From Bacteroidales bacterium UBA3844 (GTDB taxonomy: Bacteria; Bacteroidota; Bacteroidia; Bacteroidales; Paludibacteraceae): DNA of 64,000 nt. The position numbers and the translations under genes were made by a program. The stretch lies in NCBI GenBank assembly GCA_002392915.1, contig DGHQ01000004.1:60306-124305 (forward strand), read 5' to 3'. Shown here piece after piece: positions 27,668 through 34,784 of this stretch (position 1 is the first letter of the stretch; each line of letters begins with the position of its first letter). Under the pieces are notes generated by a model. It searched no databases, was not told the DNA's origin, and saw only the letters and a program-made list of their open reading frames with translations.

Positions 27668-28425
27668 AGACAATGAAAAATATAGTTCTATCCATCATAT
27701 TGTCACTGTCTGTATTCAGCTCATTTGCAGCTGCAGACAGCAGAATCATTAATGGAAACGCCGCTTATTCAAACAACAAGTTTGACGAGGCAATCGCTCT
27801 ATATGAGGATCTTTTGAAGACGCAGGAAAGTGCCGCTCTTTATTATAATCTAGGCAACGCCTATTATAAATCCGGCAAACTAGCTCCCGCAATTCTCAAC
27901 TACGAAAGAGCCATACTGCTGGATCCTAACGATGACGACATAAAAAGCAACCTTGAGTTGGCAAAACTGCAGACTGTAGACAAAGATGAGTCGGCTGTAG
28001 ACCAGCTTGCCATCTCCGAGTGGACACAAAGTTTTGTTAATCTTCACAGCTCGAACACGTGGGCTAGGATGTCTATCATCTTTTTCCTACTTACTTTGGC
28101 TTGTGCGTCGCTCTACCTTTACGTCAAAGTTATAGCCGTACGCAAACTAGGATTCATCGGAGGAATCATAACATTTTTGATATGCTTTGTAAGTTTCTTC
28201 TGTGCGAAGAGTGCCAAGGAAAAAATCACGACTCACGAATACGCAATCGTGTTCACCCCTTCTGTGACAGCAAAGAGTTCGCCAAAAGACAATGCGACTG
28301 ATGCCTTAGTGCTTCATGAAGGAACAAAAGTGCTGGTGAAACAGCAAGTGAAAGACTGGTATGAAATAGAGACAAGTGGCGGACACCGCGCTTGGATCAA
28401 AACCAGTGACGCAGAAAAAATTTAA
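27664..28425 (+). CDS. batE: BatE, TPR and SH3-like protein
   Basis: 253 aa. A signal peptide, two or three TPRs (LYYNLGNAYYKSGKLAPAIL), two transmembrane helices (about 130-180), and a C-terminal SH3b-like domain (VTAKSSPKDNATDALVLHEG, KDWYEIETSGGHRAWI). The ATGA overlap with batD indicates coupled translation. Confidence 0.85.
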   Translation: MKTMKNIVLSIILSLSVFSSFAAADSRIINGNAAYSNNKFDEAIALYEDLLKTQESAALYYNLGNAYYKSGKLAPAILNYERAILLDPNDDDIKSNLELAKLQTVDKDESAVDQLAISEWTQSFVNLHSSNTWARMSIIFFLLTLACASLYLYVKVIAVRKLGFIGGIITFLICFVSFFCAKSAKEKITTHEYAIVFTPSVTAKSSPKDNATDALVLHEGTKVLVKQQVKDWYEIETSGGHRAWIKTSDAEKI

Positions 28426-28464
28426 ATGCTAAATGCTAAATAACAAATAAATAATAAAAAATAT

Positions 28465-28504
28465 AAATGCGGAATGCAAACGACATATTTTGCATTTCGC
28501 ATTT
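28465..28504 (+). terminator. Intrinsic terminator of the bat operon
   Basis: A 16-bp stem with one mismatch (28465-28480 with 28489-28504), followed by TTAATTT. Confidence 0.75.
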
Positions 28505-28526
28505 TTAATTTCTAATTGAATTCGCT

Positions 28527-29753
28527 ATGCACAACAATCTAAATAAACTGGTTGAACGTTTTTTCAACTACGTCAAAATCAACACGCAGTCTGACGACAA
28601 CACACACACAACTCCGTCGACAGCATCACAAGGATATTTTGCTGAGATGCTGGCTAATGAGCTTGAAGAGATTGGACTTGAAGACGTTCATATCAGCCGC
28701 CACTCTTACGTGACAGCCACAATTCCAGCCAACTGTGATTGCGACGCTCCAACAATAGGCTTCATCGCCCATATGGATACAAGTCCAGAAACATCAGGTG
28801 CGAACGTAAAGCCGCAGGTGGTAAAGTTTGATGGCGACACCCTCGTCATCAACAATGAACTTGGAATAAAGCTTGATGCAAAAGAATACAAAGAGCTGAG
28901 CCACTACGTAGGAGAAGAAATCATCACCTCCGACGGCACCACCCTACTTGGAGCAGACGACAAAGCAGGAATCGCAGAAATAGTGACCGCCGCAGAGTAT
29001 CTGATCCAACATCCAGAGATAAAGCATGGAAAAATTCGCGTCGCCTTCACCCCTGACGAAGAGATTGGTGAGGGAGCCGACCATTTCAACGTAGAGAAAT
29101 TCGGCGCGGATTTCGCATATACCGTAGACGGAGGAGGACTCGGAGAAATTGAATATGAGAACTTCAACGCCGCAGCGGCAACGATAAAAATCACAGGCCA
29201 TAATATCCATCCAGGATATGCATTAGGCAAAATGGTAAATGCCAGCCGTCTAATCTCCGATTTTCTGAATATGCTTCCAGAAGACGAGTGCCCGGAGATG
29301 ACAGACGGATACAAAGGTTTTTTCCATGTGACTGAAGTCAAATCGACAGTGTCATCTGGAGAAATCAACCTGATCATCCGTGACTTCGACGAAAAAAGCT
29401 TCATCGACAGGAAAGAGTATTTACAACGAGTTGTAGATGCTCTGAACAAACATTACAAAAATGGCAAAGTAGAGATTGAAATCAGAGACCAATACGCCAA
29501 TATGAAACAGGAGATAGAGAAAGTTCCACACGTTGTGGATAGAGCGATCAATGCCATGAAGACGTTGGACATCACACCTGTTGTCGTGCCAATTCGTGGC
29601 GGTACAGACGGTGCCCGACTATCATTCATGGGACTACCCTGCCCCAACCTGTTTGCCGGCGGACACAATTTCCATTCCAACACAGAATATGTGCCAGTGC
29701 TGTCGATGAAAGCGGCAATGGATGTGATTATAGAGATAGCTAAATGCAAATGA
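28527..29753 (+). CDS. pepT: Peptidase T (tripeptide aminopeptidase)
   Basis: 408 aa, M20B family. Metal ligands and catalytic residues are in place: GFIAHMDTS, LLGADDKAG, TPDEEIGEGADHF and GGHNFHSNTEY. Removes the N-terminal residue from tripeptides in the cytoplasm using two zinc ions. Length and order of motifs are standard. Confidence 0.93.
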   Translation: MHNNLNKLVERFFNYVKINTQSDDNTHTTPSTASQGYFAEMLANELEEIGLEDVHISRHSYVTATIPANCDCDAPTIGFIAHMDTSPETSGANVKPQVVKFDGDTLVINNELGIKLDAKEYKELSHYVGEEIITSDGTTLLGADDKAGIAEIVTAAEYLIQHPEIKHGKIRVAFTPDEEIGEGADHFNVEKFGADFAYTVDGGGLGEIEYENFNAAAATIKITGHNIHPGYALGKMVNASRLISDFLNMLPEDECPEMTDGYKGFFHVTEVKSTVSSGEINLIIRDFDEKSFIDRKEYLQRVVDALNKHYKNGKVEIEIRDQYANMKQEIEKVPHVVDRAINAMKTLDITPVVVPIRGGTDGARLSFMGLPCPNLFAGGHNFHSNTEYVPVLSMKAAMDVIIEIAKCK

Positions 29754-29763
29754 TCCTGCCATT

Positions 29764-30249
29764 ATGCAATCAGAGATCATACTAGAGCATGTACAACTGT
29801 CATTTGATATCATCCACGGCAAAGATCCGCAAAGAAAGGACGAATTTTTCTTAAATCTTGCGGCAGTGAATCTTCTCAACGCTGCCGCCAAAAAGAAAGA
29901 GTTCAAGAAGATAGCACCGTACAAAGATATCAAACGTCATGCCACATATCTGTTTTCGCTTTGGGTAGCGGATCATACGTTGGCAGAAGAAGCGTCGTAC
30001 GACATTGCCGACAAATGTCTCTATATCAGATGTCACACACTTCAATTCAGCTTCCACTACATCTACGACAAATATCAGCCGATAGTGGGATTCATCCAAT
30101 CTGAAGAAAACAAAGCGACGACATGGGATGGTGTTAAACTACAACCGATTGCCGTCGACATACTGAATATCGCCGTCGAAAAAATAAGAAATCCACTTGG
30201 TGACATCAACGACAAAATAAATGAAATCAAACAACGAGAAATAAAATAA
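29764..30249 (+). CDS. Conserved-looking hypothetical protein
   Basis: 161 aa, cytoplasmic, mixed alpha/beta, with no recognised domain. It is rich in Lys and His, with the segment DKCLYIRCHTLQFSFHYIYD near the middle. It starts 10 bases after pepT and shares its terminator, so it is probably co-transcribed. Confidence 0.6.
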   Translation: MQSEIILEHVQLSFDIIHGKDPQRKDEFFLNLAAVNLLNAAAKKKEFKKIAPYKDIKRHATYLFSLWVADHTLAEEASYDIADKCLYIRCHTLQFSFHYIYDKYQPIVGFIQSEENKATTWDGVKLQPIAVDILNIAVEKIRNPLGDINDKINEIKQREIK

Positions 30250-30250
30250 T

Positions 30251-30274
30251 AACAGAACATAATGCTGTTCTGTT
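30251..30274 (+). terminator. Terminator after pepT and its partner
   Basis: An 8-bp stem (30251-30258 with 30267-30274), short T-run. It stands immediately after the stop codon. Confidence 0.6.
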
Positions 30275-30366
30275 TCAAAGCAAAAATAAAAGATGCGAAA
30301 CCAGTTTAGATTTAGCTCATATTCAAACCCTTACATCAATTGTAAATCCCTTTAAATTCCAATACA

Positions 30367-31402
30367 ATGAAAAAGATAACCGCTTTATTATATATTTTCA
30401 TTTTCATATTTACATCTTGCAAAGAGGAAGTGGAATATGAAGATTTGGGAGTAAAAAACATCATTGTAATAAACGGCAGGTTTATCGACGGGGAAACTCC
30501 ATGGTGTCAGGTGTCGAGAAGCGACATAATTTTCGACCAAATCAAAAATAAAATCACACCGACTGTATTTCTTCCAGACGCGAACGTGACAGCAACCGAC
30601 GGAGATGCTGATTACAAATATACAGTCGTTGCAGACAATGCGATGATGGAAGCAAAAGATTTGATAGCCAAAGCTGGAGAGACATACACACTGAAAGCCA
30701 AAGCCAATGGATTAGACGACGTTTATTCCACAATCAGTGTACCAAGCAAGCCCCAAGCTGATTTCAAACTAGTAAGCGTGGACACCTTGTACACCCACGG
30801 ACACAAAATAACCTATGAGCTCAACATACAAGATGATCCAAATACAGAAGATTATTACCAAATTATTTTATATTCAATAAAGATGCAATACAAATACGAG
30901 TATGGAATAGTTGATACAGTCGACGGCTATTGGATGGACAGCATTTGGATACCGCCTCACGAAGTTTATGGACTTAAAGTTGTCGACTCTGCCTTTGCGT
31001 ACTATAAACCTTACGAACTTCTACAAACAGAAGATCCTGTGATGAATTTGGAATCAAAATCAAACCGACAACATTCTGTGTGATTATCCAGAAGAAAACG
31101 AAATGAGTATTTTCAACGACAGAATGTTCAATGGGCAAACATCCAAAATCAAGTTTTATATGTACATATTCAAAGAAGAACCTTTTATCAGAGTCGACAT
31201 TGACTCTCTTGAATATGAAGTGCGCCATATAAACAAAGAGATGTATATGTACTATCGCACATATCAACAGGTAAAGGATAACGATTATTCTGGTTCACTT
31301 TCTCAATATATGCTCTATTGCAACGTGGAGAATGGAGCAGGAATGATTGCGGCTTGGTCAGCAGTAAAAGCTCCGCTAAAAATACCTGATCAGGTAAAAT
31401 AA
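30367..31402 (+). pseudogene. DUF4249 lipoprotein, split by a frameshift near 31050-31065
   Basis: The first frame (30367-31083, 238 aa) has a lipobox (FIFTSCKEE) and DUF4249 features: GVKNIIVINGRFIDGETPWC and DPVMNLE. It then ends abruptly in RQHSV-stop. The +1 frame is open from 31046 to 31402 and continues the family's C-terminal part (SIFNDRMFNGQ, then YMLYCNVENGAGMIAAW). Together they make a normal DUF4249 protein. The shift falls in the A-rich stretch GAATCAAAATCAAACC. DUF4249 proteins normally accompany TonB-dependent receptors; none is present here. A sequencing error is an alternative. Confidence 0.75.
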
Positions 31403-31426
31403 TCCATGATGATTATCAACATAATA

Positions 31427-31462
31427 AAAAAAGCCAATCGCAGAAAAAACGGTTGGCTTTTT
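31427..31462 (+). terminator. Intrinsic terminator after the DUF4249 gene
   Basis: A stem of about 13 bp with one mismatch (31427-31440 with 31450-31462), left arm A-rich, right arm ending in TTTTT. Confidence 0.8.
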
Positions 31463-31533
31463 ATATTTCACTGGAATTGAGGCGACGAGGGAATGAGCCA
31501 GATGAAGATGTGGATTTCCATTCCGTGATTTGC

Positions 31534-31562
31534 GTCTGAAAGACGCTACCGAGCAAAGCGAA
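31534..31562 (+). repeat. 29-bp dispersed module (copy 2 of 2)
   Basis: 28 of 29 bases match 14797-14825. It sits directly against the palindromic element at 31564. Confidence 0.7.
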
Positions 31563-31563
31563 C

Positions 31564-31701
31564 ACCAACGGTGTGATTATCATCAGCATAGGGTATCAAC
31601 CCTATGCCATGGAGACCACACCGATTCCCGTTAGCCCTGAATGGGCTATATCGATATCATAGGGTTTCACCCTACCTTGGCAGATTAGGCACCGTTGGTG
31701 C
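31564..31701 (+). repeat. 138-bp palindromic element, family 2, copy E
   Basis: It is bounded by a perfect 11-bp inverted repeat (31564-31574 with 31691-31701). Inside are three hairpins: CATAGGGT/ACCCTATG (31588-31607), AGCCC/GGGCT (31634-31648) and TAGGGT/ACCCTA (31661-31675). About 90 bp align with the inverted copy at 61577-61666. Confidence 0.7.
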
Positions 31702-31757
31702 ATGGGGTCTATAAGACGGGAGGAATTCACATTTACACAACAACACCTCGATAGCAG

Positions 31758-31843
31758 ATCCTTAACTATATAAAAAGCATAGTTAAGGATACAATATCCC
31801 GATTCTTCATCCTTAACTATGCAAAAATATAGGGTTAAGGATG
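31758..31843. repeat. Two adjacent hairpins sharing the word ATCCTTAAC
   Basis: The first stem is 31758-31769 with 31779-31790 (12 bp); the second is 31808-31817 with 31834-31843 (10 bp). The core ATCCTTAAC and its complement occur four times within 86 bases. Confidence 0.65.
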
Positions 31844-31893
31844 AGGTATCGGTGAAATTACTTGATATAAAAACAAAATAGAAGATGTCTAAT

Positions 31894-32082
31894 GAGGGTG
31901 TATCAAAATGTAAAATCAAGTTTTTCGAACTTACATTTTGTCACTTTTTATATGAACAAAGCCGTTTCAGAGCTTAAAAATTACAGTTAAGTCTCTGAAA
32001 CGGCTATATTTTTGGAGAAATTAAAAATCAACTTACATTTTGATAGTTTGATTTTTGATAAATTGAGTTTTGATACACCCTC
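31894..32082. mobile_element. MITE-like element with 15-bp terminal inverted repeats
   Basis: Exact 15-bp inverted repeats close the element (31894-31908, starting GAGGGTGTATC, and 32068-32082). Further imperfect inverted similarity continues inward. Inside is a 12-bp stem hairpin (31961-31972 with 31993-32004). It has no coding capacity, so it is a non-autonomous element or the fused ends of an IS. No clear target duplication was seen. Confidence 0.65.
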
Positions 32083-32128
32083 TATTGTTTGAATTTGAGT
32101 TATTATCCAAAATTCAATATCTTAAAAC

Positions 32129-32302
32129 TCAGTATCCACTTACATCACCATTATAAATAACATTGCCTATACTTACTTTAGCACGCTCCCGTTCTTTTGT
32201 CTTCTTTGAATAAGAAACAAATACAAATACTAATGCTAATACTAAACAAATTGTAATTATACATTGTATTGTAAGCATCACATCTTTTTTCTTTTCTTCC
32301 AT
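32129..32302 (-). CDS. 57-aa single-pass membrane peptide, last gene of the Hsp70/HerA operon
   Basis: Starts MEEKKKDVMLTIQC, with one strong hydrophobic helix (about residues 11-31, CIITICLVLALVFVFVSY) followed by a basic stretch KKTKERERAK and a short tail ending VSGY. It lies 16 bases downstream of the 734-aa gene on the same strand. The charge pattern and clean helix support a real gene. No family was recognised. Confidence 0.6.
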   Translation of the reverse strand: MEEKKKDVMLTIQCIITICLVLALVFVFVSYSKKTKERERAKVSIGNVIYNGDVSGY

Positions 32303-32318
32303 ATTAGTATCTTTTTAT

Positions 32319-34523
32319 TTATTGTTTATGACCTGAGTAATCATAGAATATAGTTTTGGAAGAGTCAAAAAATAGCAAAAATGTATCATACTTTTCAACT
32401 GAAATATAACTATCTCTAAAATGTATAGACATACCATGATCAATACATTTATAAGTCTCAGTTTTGTGATCAACTAAGAATAATCCATAATTTTCATGAC
32501 TATCACTTCCAGAAGATCGCATTATAACAAATGTGCCACATCCATCATTTGAAATATGAGAAGGAAGATCATAACTTACTCCCATAACTTTTCTAATCAT
32601 CATTTTTAGTAACAGTGCATCTATATTCTCACATATTTTATAAAAACTAGATACTTTTCCTATCTGTCTATCAGAAAAACTTAAATTAAGAGCCGGCAAA
32701 TTTATGTCACCATCCATACGAGGTTTTCCTGTTTCTAAATCTACAGCAATATAAGCTTTATATTTAGTAAACTTTTGGTTTGATATAAGGTTATAATCGC
32801 TCTTAGAATAACGAGATGCAAATTTTTTACCATATGCTGACAATAAATCACCATTCAATTCCATACGGACCTCATTATTAGAGATTCTTCCATTAGGAAT
32901 ATAAAGTACAGAATAACAATCATCATTTTTCAAAAATAAATAACAATCATCCACATCGCTATATGGAGAAACTAAAGCGTTCTTGAAAATGAAATATATT
33001 TTTCTTGGTTTTATTTCTGAGAGCTTAAAATTAGCAGTCTTAATTTGCAGTGTATGAGCTGAATCTTCATTTATAACAACATTCGCACTATCACTTCCCA
33101 ATACAATGGAAACTCCTTCTGTACGTAAATTTTGATTTATTGGCATTAAGGAAGTTACTTGCTTCATATCATCATATTTTACAGACTCATTATCCATATA
33201 AACTAAATGTGGATTATAAGGACTCTCATCAAGTAATAAGACTACCGCACCATCATTTTGATACCGTACAGCTCGGTCTAAAATAGTCTCAGTATTAAGC
33301 AAAACTATACCCCAAATTAATATACATGCTAATGTAATATTTAAGACAGTCAAACATACCGTCTTTACTATTCTATTTCTTGCTTCTTCTTGTCTCTTTT
33401 TTTCGAGTAACTTAAGTTCTGCGATTCTTGCCTTTTCCGCAAGTCTTCTCTCTTCGGCCAATCTAGCTTCTTCTGCAAGTCGCCTTTCTTCGGCAAGTCT
33501 TCTTTCTTCGGCCAATCTAGCCTCTTCTGCAAGTCTTCTCTCTTCCGCTAATCTTGCTTCCTCTGCGAGTCGAACTCTCTCTTTCTCCTCATTTTCTAAA
33601 CGTATACGTTCAGCTTCAATGTCTTTGGCTTTTTGCCAAAGCTGAAGAGCCATATCATGGTCAGCATCTTCGCTTTCACCGTTTTCATACATTTCTGCCA
33701 ATTGATTGACACAATCGACAATGTTGAGATTAGCACCTTTCTCAAAAAGACTCATTGCAAAGTCATACTCTTTTTTTAATCTATTGCAATAAGCTACTCT
33801 AGTCCAACACTCTGCCCATAGCTGATGAAAAAAATCTCTATAATCATATTCTACATTAGAACCCAATATGTCAACACCTTGCTTAGCACATCTTAATGAT
33901 TCTTCTATTTTTCCTTGTTTTTCATATATTCTACTTAAATATGTGAAAGACATTAGTTTTCCTAATTCATCAGGGAATTCCAAAAGAAGTGTACAAGCCT
34001 CAATAGTTAAATCTTGCTCGTTAAGTTCAATCAATTTGTATACAGTAAGACCTAAAGCACTGGCAAACATTTCATCATACAAATACTCCAATGTTTCAGT
34101 TGGAATAATATTATGTTCGATTAACCTAAATGAAACACATAACTTATTAATCTGCCTCAGTTCTTCAAAAGCCTTAATAGGATCATCAGGAAGTTCATAT
34201 AATTGATAAAATGATCTAAATAATTTATATTCATCATCATTTAGAATAGAACAAGCCTTATCAATATATTTTTTCCCTTTATTGAAAATAGTCTCATTTT
34301 CCTCCTGTACATCTCTTAAGAAAAATAAACATGCCAAAGAGGCTAAGAAGTAAAACTCAGAAGCAACAACTGGTTCATTCTCTTCATAATCCTTACCCTT
34401 CTTAGCACACTTACGAACATATTCGATCAAAGCATCGGCACTGCCATATGTCAACTGTTGATCTTTTGCAAAATATTCATCGAATGCTTTTTGGAATTTT
34501 TCCTGTCCTGATTGTTGTGCCAT
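32319..34523 (-). CDS. TPR/Sel1-like, coiled-coil, single-pass membrane protein
   Basis: 734 aa. Residues 1-290 are helical and TPR/Sel1-like (AMSLFEKGANLNIVDCVNQL, then AEMYENGESEDADHD). Residues about 290-370 form a highly charged helix made of repeats of LAEERRLAEEAR. One transmembrane helix lies near 375-395 (VLNITLACILIWGIVLL). About 340 residues follow without a recognised family. The stop of the 75-aa gene lies two bases upstream, so the genes are tightly coupled. It could be the scaffold that links the two ATPases to the membrane; that is inference. Confidence 0.7.
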   Translation of the reverse strand: MAQQSGQEKFQKAFDEYFAKDQQLTYGSADALIEYVRKCAKKGKDYEENEPVVASEFYFLASLACLFFLRDVQEENETIFNKGKKYIDKACSILNDDEYKLFRSFYQLYELPDDPIKAFEELRQINKLCVSFRLIEHNIIPTETLEYLYDEMFASALGLTVYKLIELNEQDLTIEACTLLLEFPDELGKLMSFTYLSRIYEKQGKIEESLRCAKQGVDILGSNVEYDYRDFFHQLWAECWTRVAYCNRLKKEYDFAMSLFEKGANLNIVDCVNQLAEMYENGESEDADHDMALQLWQKAKDIEAERIRLENEEKERVRLAEEARLAEERRLAEEARLAEERRLAEERRLAEEARLAEERRLAEKARIAELKLLEKKRQEEARNRIVKTVCLTVLNITLACILIWGIVLLNTETILDRAVRYQNDGAVVLLLDESPYNPHLVYMDNESVKYDDMKQVTSLMPINQNLRTEGVSIVLGSDSANVVINEDSAHTLQIKTANFKLSEIKPRKIYFIFKNALVSPYSDVDDCYLFLKNDDCYSVLYIPNGRISNNEVRMELNGDLLSAYGKKFASRYSKSDYNLISNQKFTKYKAYIAVDLETGKPRMDGDINLPALNLSFSDRQIGKVSSFYKICENIDALLLKMMIRKVMGVSYDLPSHISNDGCGTFVIMRSSGSDSHENYGLFLVDHKTETYKCIDHGMSIHFRDSYISVEKYDTFLLFFDSSKTIFYDYSGHKQ
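33430..33575 (-). repeat. Degenerate tandem repeat encoding a charged helix
   Basis: Units of about 18-36 bp encode alternating LAEERR and LAEEAR blocks in the 734-aa protein. Spacing is in multiples of three. It is a plausible site of length variation. Confidence 0.6.
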
Positions 34524-34525
34524 AG

Positions 34526-34753
34526 CTAAACTTTTTTGTAATCAAATAACCATCCGTCCAAAATACTTTCATGTCCTTTTAGGTCAGAAAAGCCTTCCCT
34601 AGCCAAACACTGCTTAACCAACTCTTTATTCTTAATTGAGGTAAAAGGCAGCTGAGCAAAAGGCAAGTTAACTTCGAATGTTTGACCCTTTTCAATTCTC
34701 ATCCCATTACTAAGAGAATAATTTGTCTTAGCAGTTAATATGAATTTTGACAT
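34526..34753 (-). CDS. Small hypothetical protein of the Hsp70/HerA operon
   Basis: 75 aa. Begins MSKFILTAKTNYSLSNGMRI, then EKGQTFEVN, predicted as a small beta-rich N-terminus followed by a helix (KNKELVKQCLAREGF). Its first 26 residues align with the 28-aa peptide encoded at 40728-40642 (both F-x-x-T-x-K...NG-x-x-IE-x-G-x-T). No known function. It lies between the HerA-like and the TPR genes. Confidence 0.6.
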   Translation of the reverse strand: MSKFILTAKTNYSLSNGMRIEKGQTFEVNLPFAQLPFTSIKNKELVKQCLAREGFSDLKGHESILDGWLFDYKKV

Positions 34754-34784
34754 ATCGTATATTTTAATCTATTTCCAATTGTCA

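Noticed and set aside
31602..31919. Minus-strand open frame of 105 codons across the repeats
   Set aside because: It runs through family-2 hairpins and the MITE edge and has no coding character.
31401..32128. tRNA or attachment site in the repeat-rich gap
   Set aside because: No T-loop consensus or acceptor stem could be found, and there is no integrase nearby.
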